A stretch of DNA of 64,000 nt from Deltaproteobacteria bacterium (GTDB lineage: Bacteria > Desulfobacterota > Binatia > UBA9968 > JAJDTQ01). The translations under genes were made by a program, and so were the position numbers. Shown here piece after piece: positions 27,690 through 36,784 of this stretch (its first letter is position 1; each line of letters opens with the position of its first letter). The notes beneath the pieces were generated by a model. It did not search any database, was not told the DNA's origin, and saw only the letters and a program-made list of their open reading frames with translations. The stretch lies in contig JAPOPM010000188.1 of the NCBI GenBank assembly GCA_026712905.1, positions 1-64,000 of the forward strand. Reading direction: 5' to 3'.

Positions 27690-28991
27690 ATGTCAAACTC
27701 AGATTCCGCATCGTTCGACACATTCGGTCTGTCCGATCCACTGCTCAGAGACCTCGCCAGGATCGGTTTCACTTCCCCCACTCCCATACAGGCAAAGGCT
27801 CTGCCCCCGGCCCTTGAAGGCCGCGACGTCCTCGGCTGCGCACAGACCGGCACCGGCAAGACCGCGGCGTTCGTGATCCCCATGGTGGAGCGGCTCGCGG
27901 GCTCGCCGGCCGGACCGCCGCGCGGCTTGATCCTGGCGCCGACGCGTGAGCTGGCGTTCCAGATCCAGGAGACCATCGACGACATCGGACGCTCGCTGCG
28001 GGTCTACGCCACCACGGTAGTGGGCGGCGCCGACATGCACGCGCAGATCCGCGGCCTCGGACGTCACCCCGAGATCATCGTAGCCACGCCGGGCCGGCTG
28101 CTGGACCTCATGTGGGACGGCCACCTGGACCTGAGAGACGTGGAAGTGGTGGTTTTGGACGAGGCCGACCGCATGCTCGACATGGGCTTCGCCGATCAAC
28201 TGAACCAGGTCATCGACGCGCTCCCGCCCGAGCGCCAGAGCTTCCTCTACTCCGCCACCCTGCCCACGGACCTGCGGGAGCTGGTGCGCATGTCGTTGCG
28301 GGACCCGTTCAAGGCGGTGGTCGCCAAGCCCGCCACCCCCGCGGACGGCGTCACCCACACGCTCCACGACACCACGCCGGGGGCCAAGACATCGCTCCTG
28401 CTGTCCCTCCTCAAGGACAACGACGAAGCCGTGCTGGTATTCACCCGCACCAAGAGCCGCGCCGACCTCATCGCCGAGACCCTGCGCCGCAGCGGCCATC
28501 GCGCCGCCGAGATCCACGGCAACCTGTCGCTCGAGCGCCGCCGCGGCGCCCTGGAAGGGTTCCGCCGGGGCCGCCACCGCATCCTCGTGGCCACCGACAT
28601 CGCCGCCCGCGGCCTCGACATCGACAACATCGCCCACGTCATCAACTACGACCTCCCCTACACGCCGGAAGACTACGTGCACCGCATCGGCCGCACCGCG
28701 CGCATGGCCGCCGTCGGCCGGGCCACGAGCTTCGCCACCGCCGCCGACAGCAAGTCCGTGGTGGCCATCGAGAAGATCCTCGGCCAGTCCATCCCGAGGC
28801 CGTCGGAAGGACAGCCGGACAAGAAGCGCCGGAGCCGCACGGCAAGCCCGGAAGCCGTGGAGGCCAAGCGCGCACGTCCGGCCGGCAAACGCCGCCGGCC
28901 GCGCAAGCGCTCCGGCCAGTCGGGCGCACGCCCCGAGCCTCACGCGGAAGCCGCCGCCCTGCAGGCCGCGCCGGTCACGGAACAACCGTAA
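27690..28991 (+). CDS. DEAD-box RNA helicase (RhlE/DeaD-like)
   Basis: 433 residues. Q motif (GFTSPTPIQ), motif I AQTGTGKTA at 51-59, motif Ia PTRELAFQI, motif II VLDEADRMLDMGF, motif III YSATLP, motif V VATDIAARGLDIDN and motif VI HRIGRTARM. The C-terminal 70 residues are basic and probably bind RNA (KKRRSRTASPEA, GKRRRPRKRSGQ). The start at 27690 (MSNSDSASFD) is the family-like one; an upstream open frame crosses the terminator. Helps unwind RNA, likely with the RRM protein at low temperature. Confidence 0.94.
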   Translation: MSNSDSASFDTFGLSDPLLRDLARIGFTSPTPIQAKALPPALEGRDVLGCAQTGTGKTAAFVIPMVERLAGSPAGPPRGLILAPTRELAFQIQETIDDIGRSLRVYATTVVGGADMHAQIRGLGRHPEIIVATPGRLLDLMWDGHLDLRDVEVVVLDEADRMLDMGFADQLNQVIDALPPERQSFLYSATLPTDLRELVRMSLRDPFKAVVAKPATPADGVTHTLHDTTPGAKTSLLLSLLKDNDEAVLVFTRTKSRADLIAETLRRSGHRAAEIHGNLSLERRRGALEGFRRGRHRILVATDIAARGLDIDNIAHVINYDLPYTPEDYVHRIGRTARMAAVGRATSFATAADSKSVVAIEKILGQSIPRPSEGQPDKKRRSRTASPEAVEAKRARPAGKRRRPRKRSGQSGARPEPHAEAAALQAAPVTEQP

Positions 28992-29073
28992 CCAGCCGGC
29001 GTCAGGCCCCTTGACGGAGGGGCGCGGGAGTGCTTGAAGTCGGTTGGCGGACCGCTGCAGGGCAACCCTAACA

Positions 29074-29101
29074 CGTCATTCCCGCGGAAGCGGGAATGAC
29101 G
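29074..29101. repeat. REP-like hairpin (TCATTCCCGC family), copy 3
   Basis: CGTCATTCCCGC (29074-29085) and GCGGGAATGACG (29090-29101) are exact complements around GGAA. Same family as 10441-10488 and 18761-18860. Confidence 0.75.
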
Positions 29102-29135
29102 ACTCGGGGCGTTGGTGGCAATTCTCATCCGAGCG

Positions 29136-29169
29136 GAGTTTTGACACAGCCTGTTTCGCGGCTATGACG
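29136..29169 (-). repeat. Dispersed 34-bp module (copy 2)
   Basis: Read on the minus strand it contains GCCGCGAAACAGGCTGTGTC then AAAACTC, about 29 of 34 matches with 10384-10417. In both places the module lies 23-35 bp from a REP hairpin and is oriented with its 3' end towards it. It lies in the leader of the coxS-type gene. Confidence 0.5.
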
Positions 29170-29223
29170 TGCTTTGCACGACGTGAACCTGCCGGAGGAT
29201 TGAGCGACCCTGAAGAGGACTCC

Positions 29224-29700
29224 ATGGAACACCCCGCAAGAACCATCAACGTTACCGTGAACGGCACGGCGCGCGCGGCCGAGGTGGAACCGCGGCTGCT
29301 GCTGGTGCACTTCCTGCGCGAAAACCTGGGGCTCACCGGCACCCACGTAGGCTGCGACACGAGCCAGTGCGGCGCGTGTACCGTCCACCTGAACGGCGCC
29401 GCGGTGAAGTCCTGCACGGTCCTGGCGGTCCAGGCCGACGGCGCCGAGGTCACCACCATCGAGGGCTTGGCCGACGGCGCCACCCTGCACCCTGTCCAGG
29501 CGGCCTTTCAGGAAGAACACGGCCTCCAGTGCGGCTTTTGCACGCCGGGCATGGTGATGACCGCCGCGCACCTGCTGGAGACCCAGCCGGACGCGGACGA
29601 CGACGCCATCAAGCACGCCCTGGAAGGCAACCTGTGCCGCTGCACGGGCTACGTGAACATCGTCAAGGCCATCCGCACGGCGGCCCAGCAACCGAGGTAA
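29224..29700 (+). CDS. CoxS-type 2Fe-2S subunit of a molybdenum hydroxylase
   Basis: 158 residues with two 2Fe-2S domains. Plant-ferredoxin-like cluster: C44, C49, C52 in [18 protein letters not shown] and C64 in KSCTVL. Helical cluster: C103, C106 in [10 protein letters not shown] and C138, C140 in GNLCRCTGY. It passes electrons from the molybdenum site to the FAD subunit. The start is the ATG at 29224; the open frame upstream crosses repeats. First gene of a small-medium-large set, with 4 bp before the next. Confidence 0.94.
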   Translation: MEHPARTINVTVNGTARAAEVEPRLLLVHFLRENLGLTGTHVGCDTSQCGACTVHLNGAAVKSCTVLAVQADGAEVTTIEGLADGATLHPVQAAFQEEHGLQCGFCTPGMVMTAAHLLETQPDADDDAIKHALEGNLCRCTGYVNIVKAIRTAAQQPR

Positions 29701-29704
29701 CAGC

Positions 29705-30568
29705 ATGCATCCAGCCAGCTTCGGATACGAGGCGCCGGGCTCCCTGGCGGAAGCCTTCGGCCTTCTGCGGCAACACGGGGAGGACGCCAAGCTCCTGGCC
29801 GGAGGGCACAGCCTGCTGCCGGCCATGAAGCTCCGCCTGACCCAGCCCGAGGTGCTCATCGACCTGAGCCGGATCCCCGGCCTGAGCGGCATCCGGCAAG
29901 ACGGCGACACCCTGGTCATCGGCGCCCTGACCACCCACACCGAGGTGTCCACGTCGGAGACGGTGCGGAACCTCCTGCCGGGGCTGGCGGACACCGCTTC
30001 GGTCATCGGCGACCTGCAGGTGCGCAACCGCGGCACCATGGGCGGCAGCGTCGCCCACGCCGATCCCGGCGCCGATCTTCCGGTGACCCTCACGGCGCTG
30101 GACGCGTCGTTCGTGCTGACCTCGGCCGAGGGCGAGCGCACGGTGGCGGCGGAAGACTTCTTCGAGGACTTCTTCACCACCGCGCTGGAGCCCAACGAGA
30201 TCCTCACGTCGATCCGGATCCCGCTGCCGGCCGCGCCCGCGCGGACGAGCTACGCCAAGCTGCCGCATCCGGCCTCGGGCTACGTGGTGGTGAGCGCGGC
30301 GGCGGCGCTGACGGTGGACGGTTCAGGCGCGTGCACCGGCGCGCGTGTGGTGCTGGGGGGCGTGGACGGAATCCCGCACCGGGCCACGGGCACCGAAGCC
30401 GCCCTGGAAGGACAAGCGCTCACGCCGGAAGTGATCGCCGCGGCGGCGGAGCGGGCCGCGGACGGCATCGATCCACACGCGGATTCCTACGCCGACGAAG
30501 AGTACAAACGCCACATGGCGGCGGTCTACGCGCGGCGCGCCATCGAAGCGGCGGCGGCGCGAGCATAG
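29705..30568 (+). CDS. CoxM-type FAD-binding subunit of a molybdenum hydroxylase
   Basis: 287 residues. FAD-binding motifs AGGHSLLPAMKLRLTQPEVL near 38-57 and TASVIGDLQVRNRGTMGGSV near 97-116 are those of CoxM/XdhB proteins; the C-terminal domain follows from about 170. Lies 4 bp after the 2Fe-2S subunit gene. It hands electrons from the iron-sulfur subunit to an acceptor. Confidence 0.93.
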   Translation: MHPASFGYEAPGSLAEAFGLLRQHGEDAKLLAGGHSLLPAMKLRLTQPEVLIDLSRIPGLSGIRQDGDTLVIGALTTHTEVSTSETVRNLLPGLADTASVIGDLQVRNRGTMGGSVAHADPGADLPVTLTALDASFVLTSAEGERTVAAEDFFEDFFTTALEPNEILTSIRIPLPAAPARTSYAKLPHPASGYVVVSAAAALTVDGSGACTGARVVLGGVDGIPHRATGTEAALEGQALTPEVIAAAAERAADGIDPHADSYADEEYKRHMAAVYARRAIEAAAARA

Positions 30569-30631
30569 ACCTGTCCGCGCAAACTGCTCCAAGCACGACG
30601 CGCCCCACACCCAAGACTTCAAGGACTACCC

Positions 30632-32950
30632 ATGAGCACAGAGCAAAGCAGTCCCAACAGCCTGATCGGCGCTTCCATCCGCCGGGTCGAGGACCCGCCC
30701 CTGCTCACCGGCCAGGGATGCTACGTGGACGACGTGAACCTGCCGGGGATCCTGCACGTGGCGATCCACCGGAGCACCCACCCCCACGCCCGCATCCTGT
30801 CCATCGACACCGCCGAGGCCGCGGCCATGCCCGGCGTCGTGTGCGTGCTCACGGGCGACGACACCGGCGATTTGGCGTTGCGGGCGCCCATGCTCACGCC
30901 GGACATGAACATGCCGGAACATCCGGTGCTGGCTCGGGGCGCGGTGCACGCGGTGGGCGCCCCCATCGCGGCGGTGGTGGCCGAGAGCCGCGCCCTTGCG
31001 GAAGACGCCGCGGCGGCCATCGGCGTGACCTACGACCCCCTGCCCGTGGTCACGGACGCCGAGGCCGCGCTGGAGCCGGGCGCGCCCCTGGCTCACGAGG
31101 AGCTGGACACCAACCACTGCTACACCATGAGGAAGGAGAACGGCGACGTCGACAAGGCGTTCGCCGAAGCCGACCACATCTCCCGTCTCCACATGAAGAG
31201 TCCGCGGCTCGTGGCCATGTCCATGGAGGCGCGGGGGGTGCTGGCGTACCCCGACCCCATCCGCAACGAACTGACGGTATGGATGTCCACCCAGGGACCG
31301 CACCGGTCCCGGACCGACCTGGCCAACTCCCTGGGCTTCCCCGAGAACCGCATCCACGTCATCGCGCCGGACGTGGGCGGCGGCTTCGGCAGCAAGGGCT
31401 GCGTCTACCGCGAGGACGTGCTGGTGTGCCACGTGGCCCAGAAGCTGAACCGCCCCGTCAAGTGGATGGCCACCCGCAGCGAGGACTTCCTCACCACCTG
31501 CCAGGGACGCGACCAGGCCATGACCTCGGAGCTGGCCCTGAGCAAGGACGGAAAGATGCTGGGCCTCAAGGTGCGGGTGGTGGCGAACCTGGGCGCGTAC
31601 CTGCACTCCGCCACCGCCGGACCGCCCCAGCGCATGCTGGTGATGGCTCCCGGCTGCTACCAGATCCAGGACGTGCGGGTAGAGATCGTCTCCGCCTTCA
31701 CCAACACCGTGCCCACGGGGCCGTACCGCGGCGCCGGCCGGCCGGAGGCGGTTCTCAACATCGAGCGGCTGGCGGACAAGGCCGCGCGCGACTTGGGCAT
31801 GGACCCCCTGGAGATCCGCCGCAAGAACTACATCCAGCCGGACCAGTTCCCTTACCGCACCGGCGTGGGCGTAGAATACGACTCGGGAGACTACGAAAAG
31901 TCGCTGGACGAGGCGCTGAGGCTGTCGGACTACGACCAGCTCATCCGCATGCGCGACGAGGCGCGGGCGCGGGGCGAGTTGGTGGGCGTCGGCGTCTCCA
32001 CCTTCGTGGAGCCCAGCGGCGGCGCCGGGTTCGAGAGCGGCGCCGTGCGGGTGGACCGCACCGGCGCGGTCACGGTGCTGACCGGTTCCAGCTCCCACGG
32101 ACAGGGACACGAGACCGTGTGGGCCCAGGTGGCCGCGGACAAGCTCATGGTCTCCATGGACGACGTCGTGGTGCGCCACGGCGACACGACCGCCATCCAA
32201 CAGGGCACCGGCACCTTCGGCAGCCGCAGCGCGGTCATGGGCGGCGGCGCCCTGGCAATCGCCGCCGAACGCGTGGTCGCCAAGGCCAAGGCCATCGCCG
32301 GCAACCTCATGGAGGCGTCGGCGGACGACGTGGTCCAGGTGGAGGGCGGTTTCGCCGTGGCCGGCGTGCCGGAACGGAGCGTGACTTGGCGCCAGGTGGC
32401 CGGCGCGGCCCACGCCAAGGGCACGCCGGCGGGAATGGATCCCGGTCTTCACGAGATCGCCTTCTTCGATCCCAACCGCGAGGCCTGGGGCTTCGGTGCC
32501 CACGTGGCCCTCGTGCGCATCGACGCCGACACCGGCGAGCTGACCATCGAGAAGCTCGTGCTGGTGGACGACATCGGCGTGGTCCTGAACCCCATGGTCG
32601 TCGAGGCCCAGGTCCACGGCGGCCTTGCCCAAGGCCTCGGCGAGGCCCTGTGCGAGGAAATGGTCTTCGACGAGGAAGGCCAGCCCCGCACCGGCACCCT
32701 CATGGACTACGCCGTCCCCCGCGCCAGCACCATGCCGCCCCTCATCATCGGCGAAACGGAAACCCCCAACCCCTTCAACCCCCTGGGCGTCAAGGGCGTC
32801 GGCGAAGCCGGCACCAACGGCGCACCGCCGGCGGTGGCCAATGCCGTGATGGACGCGTTGTCGCCGCTGGGCATCGACCACATCGACATGCCGTACACGG
32901 CGCCGAAGCTGTGGCGGGCGGTCCGGGAGGCGCGGAAGGCCAGCGGCTAG
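30632..32950 (+). CDS. CoxL-type molybdopterin subunit (form II-like, substrate unknown)
   Basis: 772 residues, catalytic subunit. Seen: SIRRVEDPPLLTGQGCYVDD, APDVGGGFGSKGCVYREDVL, the active-site loop as GPYRGAGRPEA near residue 363, TGSSSHGQGHETVWAQVAAD, and the catalytic glutamate in GVKGVGEAGTNGAPP near 724. True form I CO dehydrogenase has AYRCSFR at the loop; PYRGAGR here places the enzyme with form II-like hydroxylases whose substrate is not settled. It forms one operon with the two preceding genes. Confidence 0.92.
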   Translation: MSTEQSSPNSLIGASIRRVEDPPLLTGQGCYVDDVNLPGILHVAIHRSTHPHARILSIDTAEAAAMPGVVCVLTGDDTGDLALRAPMLTPDMNMPEHPVLARGAVHAVGAPIAAVVAESRALAEDAAAAIGVTYDPLPVVTDAEAALEPGAPLAHEELDTNHCYTMRKENGDVDKAFAEADHISRLHMKSPRLVAMSMEARGVLAYPDPIRNELTVWMSTQGPHRSRTDLANSLGFPENRIHVIAPDVGGGFGSKGCVYREDVLVCHVAQKLNRPVKWMATRSEDFLTTCQGRDQAMTSELALSKDGKMLGLKVRVVANLGAYLHSATAGPPQRMLVMAPGCYQIQDVRVEIVSAFTNTVPTGPYRGAGRPEAVLNIERLADKAARDLGMDPLEIRRKNYIQPDQFPYRTGVGVEYDSGDYEKSLDEALRLSDYDQLIRMRDEARARGELVGVGVSTFVEPSGGAGFESGAVRVDRTGAVTVLTGSSSHGQGHETVWAQVAADKLMVSMDDVVVRHGDTTAIQQGTGTFGSRSAVMGGGALAIAAERVVAKAKAIAGNLMEASADDVVQVEGGFAVAGVPERSVTWRQVAGAAHAKGTPAGMDPGLHEIAFFDPNREAWGFGAHVALVRIDADTGELTIEKLVLVDDIGVVLNPMVVEAQVHGGLAQGLGEALCEEMVFDEEGQPRTGTLMDYAVPRASTMPPLIIGETETPNPFNPLGVKGVGEAGTNGAPPAVANAVMDALSPLGIDHIDMPYTAPKLWRAVREARKASG

Positions 32951-32970
32951 GCTACCGCACTGACCGCGAC

Positions 32971-33042
32971 ATTAGGCTCAATCATCTCCAAGTATCGAAG
33001 TGTGACGTGGACGCTTCCGTCGCGTTCTATGATCGCGGGTAA
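32971..33042 (+). pseudogene. Glyoxalase/VOC-family N-terminal remnant
   Basis: The frame reads IRLNHLQVSKCDVDASVAFYDRG and a stop, which matches the first strand and helix of vicinal-oxygen-chelate proteins (LNHLxLxVxDVDASVAFYER). Only about 23 codons remain and no start codon is present. It lies 20 bp after the CoxL-type gene. Confidence 0.55.
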
Positions 33043-33085
33043 GGGAACCGCGTCGAGGTGGGCTGCTGGTATCCGGGTTGAAGCC

Positions 33086-34111
33086 TCAAACCCCTCCAAA
33101 CCCCTGATCCTGCGCCTCGCTCACCAGCCACGGATCGTTGATCTCCGTTGTCGGGGGCTCGCCCTGTAGCACCCGCACGACTTCCCTGGCGGCGTGGGTT
33201 TGGCAGTCCACGTACGACTCGTTGGAGTTGGCGGCGGTGTGGCACGTGACGATGACGTTGGGGAGGGTGAGGATCGGGTGGTCGGCGGGCATGGGTTCGG
33301 GGTCGGTGACGTCGAGGGCGGCGCCGGCGATCTCGTTGGTGGTGAGGGCCTCGTAGAGGGCGTCGGTGTCCACCAGGCCGCCGCGGGCGCAGTTGAGGAT
33401 GTAGGCCGACTTCTTCATGGCGGTGAACTGGGCCTTGCCGAACATCTTGCGGGTGGCGGACACGAGCGGAGCGTGCAGGCTGATCACGTCCGAAGTGCGC
33501 ACCAGCTCGTCCAGGGACACCAGCTTCACGCCCATGGCCTCGGCGAGTTCCGGAGCCACGTACGGGTCCACCGCCTGGACGTTCATCTTCATGCCCTGGG
33601 CCCGAGGCGCCACCTGGCGCCCCACGTTGCCCAGGCCCACGATTCCCAGGGTCTGCCCGGCGATACGTGACACCGGGCCGCGGTAGGAGTGCAGCTCGGC
33701 GGTGTGGCGGCGCCAGCGACCCTCGCGCACGTACTGGTTCATGCGCACGAGCTTGCGAGAGATGGCGATCATGAGGCCGATCATCTGCTCCGACACTTCG
33801 ATGGAGTTGCAGCCGGCGGCGTTGCACACGGTGACGCCGTGCTCCTTGGCCGCGGCCAAGTCCAGCCGGTCCACGCCCACGCCGGTGCGGCACACCACCT
33901 TGCAGCGGTTGAGCTTGGAGATGATCTCGCGGGTGAGCGGCAAGGCCCCATGAAAGATCATGCCGTCGGCGTCGCGCCCGGCCTCGGCCAACTCCTCGTC
34001 GTTGGTCGGCCGGGCGATCACCATCTCCGCATCCGCCTCGCGCAGGATGGGCTCGATCAGGTCGACGGGAATATCGTTGCTGCCACAGTAAACGACCCGG
34101 TATTTCGCCAT
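33086..34111 (-). CDS. D-2-hydroxyacid dehydrogenase family protein
   Basis: 341 residues, NAD(P)-dependent reductase of 2-oxo acids or phosphoglycerate dehydrogenase-like. NAD-binding fold GIVGLGNVGRQVAPRAQGMK near 150; catalytic arginine in NCARGGLVDTDALYEAL, glutamate in DVTDPEPMP and histidine in IVTCHTAANSNES. The start at 34111 (MAKYRVVYCGSNDIPVDLIE) was chosen over an upstream arginine-rich extension. Transcribed after the amidohydrolase at 34126, with 14 bp between them. Confidence 0.92.
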   Translation of the reverse strand: MAKYRVVYCGSNDIPVDLIEPILREADAEMVIARPTNDEELAEAGRDADGMIFHGALPLTREIISKLNRCKVVCRTGVGVDRLDLAAAKEHGVTVCNAAGCNSIEVSEQMIGLMIAISRKLVRMNQYVREGRWRRHTAELHSYRGPVSRIAGQTLGIVGLGNVGRQVAPRAQGMKMNVQAVDPYVAPELAEAMGVKLVSLDELVRTSDVISLHAPLVSATRKMFGKAQFTAMKKSAYILNCARGGLVDTDALYEALTTNEIAGAALDVTDPEPMPADHPILTLPNVIVTCHTAANSNESYVDCQTHAAREVVRVLQGEPPTTEINDPWLVSEAQDQGFGGV

Positions 34112-34125
34112 CGTTCGTATCCCGC

Positions 34126-35259
34126 CTACATCCCCAGCCCGAACATCTGCACCGGGTTGTCCCACAGGATCTTGCGGCGCGTCTCCTCCGACAGCTTGTC
34201 GTTGGCGCTCAGGGCGCCCACGGTGAGATCCGGCCACTTGTCGATGCAGTCACTGTGGGGATAGTCCGTGGCCATGGTCAGGCGATCGTTGCCGACGTGC
34301 TCGACGAAGCTCGGCACCAACTCCTCGCCGGCCTCGCAACTCACCCAGCACTGGCGGTGGAAGTAGAAACTCGGCTTCTCCGGCGTGGTCTTGGCGGAAC
34401 CGTGAGACTCGTGCTCCCAGTGCTCATCCATGCGCTCCAGCCAGAACGGCACCCAACCGCAACCGGACTCCAGGTAGGCGACCTTCAACGCGGGGAACTT
34501 CTCCAGGACGCCGTCGCCGCAGAAGCTCAGGCAGGCGAGCATCTGCTCCATGGGATGACAGGCCACGTGGCGGCCGAACTCACTGTAGCGGTCGCCGCCC
34601 GCCTGCTCCAGGACCGTGCGCGCGCCCTCGTGGACGCACACGGTCACGCCCAGGTCCTGGGCCGCCTCGTAGATCGGATAGTAGTCCGGGCTCGCCAGCG
34701 TGCGCCCGCAGAGCTTGTTGGGGCGCCAGAAGATCCCCACCAGGCCGAGCTTCTCGCGCGCGTGGCGCAGCTCCTCGACGGCGCGGGCGGGATCCTGCAA
34801 CGGCAGCAGCATGACGCCGCGCAACCGCGACTCATCGTGGCCGCAGTACTCGGCCAGCCAGGTGTTGTAGGCACGGCAGATGGCCTGGCTCAGTTCGGGG
34901 TCGATGTCCGAGCTCCACATGACGTAGAGGCCCATGGTCGGGAACAGCACGCTCAGGTCGATGCCTTCCTTGTCCATGTCGCGCAGGTTGGACACGGGGT
35001 CGAAACCGGTGGCGATGGCCTCGGCGAAGGTCTCGCGCCAGGACTCGTTGCTGGCGAAGATGTAGCCGTAGTCGGTGACCTCCCGGTCCGGCCGCCGGTT
35101 GGAGTCGGACACGGGCTTGCCGTCGACGAGGCGGTTGGACTGGTTCGGTCCGGTGATCTTTACCCGCCCGTGGAACTTCTTCGGCATGTACCGGTCATAC
35201 ATGTCCGAAGGCTCCATGATGTGCCGATCCGAATCGATTACTCGAAATCCGTCCTTCAT
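34126..35259 (-). CDS. Amidohydrolase-2 family metal-dependent hydrolase/decarboxylase
   Basis: 377 residues. Starts with the family pattern RVIDSDRHIMEPSDMYDRYM, with metal-site-like DxH, then SVLFPTMGLYVMWSSDIDPE, DESRLRGVMLLPLQDPARAV, an HEGAR segment, and the C-terminal metal aspartate in ATDYPHSDCIDKWPD. Relatives include ACMSD and gamma-resorcylate decarboxylases and hydrolases of aromatic ring fragments. It leads a two-gene unit with the 2-hydroxyacid dehydrogenase. Two other members lie at 56717 and 62174; they are not close copies. Confidence 0.87.
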   Translation of the reverse strand: MKDGFRVIDSDRHIMEPSDMYDRYMPKKFHGRVKITGPNQSNRLVDGKPVSDSNRRPDREVTDYGYIFASNESWRETFAEAIATGFDPVSNLRDMDKEGIDLSVLFPTMGLYVMWSSDIDPELSQAICRAYNTWLAEYCGHDESRLRGVMLLPLQDPARAVEELRHAREKLGLVGIFWRPNKLCGRTLASPDYYPIYEAAQDLGVTVCVHEGARTVLEQAGGDRYSEFGRHVACHPMEQMLACLSFCGDGVLEKFPALKVAYLESGCGWVPFWLERMDEHWEHESHGSAKTTPEKPSFYFHRQCWVSCEAGEELVPSFVEHVGNDRLTMATDYPHSDCIDKWPDLTVGALSANDKLSEETRRKILWDNPVQMFGLGM

Positions 35260-35514
35260 GGCTCAACTCCTTCCTCGGAAAGGCGGGGACCGCCCCGTTG
35301 GCTGTTGCGTTGTCGCTCGATTGGAAACGCCCGGCCGATGGCGACCGAAGCAGTGCCACTATAAATCAAAGGCCTTACCCTATCAAACGACGAAACCCGT
35401 GAATCCACGCGGAGAATTAACCCACCCGGACCCGTGCGGCCAGGCGCTTGACCCTTCCTGGGGCCGCCGCTAACATCCTCCCTGACAGCCACCTGGAAGA
35501 CCAAGGAGGACATC

Positions 35515-36756
35515 ATGGGAGTGGAGCCCGGCGCGGAACTTTTCGATTTCAACGAGCCCTCGGCCACGGGCAAGGCCGGTTTCGGCACGTGGCAGAACCC
35601 GAAATCACCCTACGACCGTTTCATGGAGGACCAGGGCATCTCCATCCACCGGGACATCGGCGTGCACAAGGTCCAGGACCTGCCGCTCAAGCCCTGGAGC
35701 CGCCTGGGCGGGCGCGGCATCGGCATCCAGCTCCTGGGCACCGAGCACCTCTGGGGCATGTACGTGGTGGAGGTCCCCGGCGCGGGCTCGCTCAACGCCG
35801 AGCGCCATCTCTACGAGGAGACCTACTACGTGGTCGAGGGGCGCGGCACCACCGAGGTGTGGCACGAGAGCGAGAGCAGGAAGCTCACCTTCGAGTGGGG
35901 TCCGGGCTCGCTCTTCGGCATCCCGCTCAACGCCTGGCACCGGGTGGTCAACGCCACCTCCGCCCCGGCCATGCTCCTCGCCGCCACCACCGCGCCCAAC
36001 ATCCTGAACCTGACCCGCGACGCCGAGTTCGTGATGAACTGCCCCTACGAATTCAGCAAACGGTTCTCCGGCGATGACGACTACTTCAAGCCCGTGGAAG
36101 AAGTACGCGCCGACCCGGTGCGCGGCCTGGCCATGCGCCTCACCAACGTCATCCCGGACATCGTCACCTGCGAGCTGCCGCGGGACAACCGACGCTCCTT
36201 CAGCTACCGGCGGGTGGAGCCGCACATGGCCGGGGCCAACTTCTACATGAAGATCGCCCAGTACGAGACCGGCCAATACTCCAAGGCGCACAAGCACAGC
36301 TCCGGCGCCATCCTGGTGTGCATCAAGGGCAAGGGTTTCAGCTGCACGTGGCCGGACACCCTGGGCATGCGGCCGTGGGAGGCAGGACGCGGGGACGACG
36401 TCAAGCAGCAGACCTACGAGCCGGTGGGCATGATCAGCGCCGCGCCCATGCGCGGCGACTGGTTCCATCAGCACTTCGGCACCGATCCGGAGGGGCTCAG
36501 GCTGCTGATCTTCGACGGCCCCTACGGACCGGCCTTCCGGCGCGGCGGCGCCCCCGGCGCCCAGGCCAAGGACGTAGGCGCGGTGGACACCCGCGACGGC
36601 GGCAACGCCATCTCCTACATGGACGAGGACCCGCAGATCCGAAAGACCTACGAGGCCGAGCTGGCCGCCAACGGCATGGAGAGCCACATGCCCGAGTGGG
36701 CTTACGAGACGCGCACGCCGCCGGAAGGGGCGCTGGAGCCGGCGGCAGGGTTCTGA
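35515..36756 (+). CDS. Bicupin protein
   Basis: 413 residues with two cupin folds. Domain 1 near 90-165: AERHLYEETYYVVEGRGTTE, then PGSLFGIPLNAWHRVVN. Domain 2 near 245-325: YSKAHKHSSGAILVCIKGKG, then MRGDWFHQHFG. Histidines and glutamate at metal-ligand places in both. The layout recalls gentisate-dioxygenase-like and ethanolamine-utilisation-like bicupins, but there is no specific match. It is divergent from the amidohydrolase gene with a 255-bp gap. Possible ring-cleavage or binding role, not proven. Confidence 0.8.
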   Translation: MGVEPGAELFDFNEPSATGKAGFGTWQNPKSPYDRFMEDQGISIHRDIGVHKVQDLPLKPWSRLGGRGIGIQLLGTEHLWGMYVVEVPGAGSLNAERHLYEETYYVVEGRGTTEVWHESESRKLTFEWGPGSLFGIPLNAWHRVVNATSAPAMLLAATTAPNILNLTRDAEFVMNCPYEFSKRFSGDDDYFKPVEEVRADPVRGLAMRLTNVIPDIVTCELPRDNRRSFSYRRVEPHMAGANFYMKIAQYETGQYSKAHKHSSGAILVCIKGKGFSCTWPDTLGMRPWEAGRGDDVKQQTYEPVGMISAAPMRGDWFHQHFGTDPEGLRLLIFDGPYGPAFRRGGAPGAQAKDVGAVDTRDGGNAISYMDEDPQIRKTYEAELAANGMESHMPEWAYETRTPPEGALEPAAGF

Positions 36757-36784
36757 ACGGCGGATCGCGTCGAAGTCGCGCTTC

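Noticed and set aside
30632-32950. Naming the CoxL-type gene as true CO dehydrogenase
   Set aside because: The form I loop AYRCSFR is absent; PYRGAGR is seen instead.
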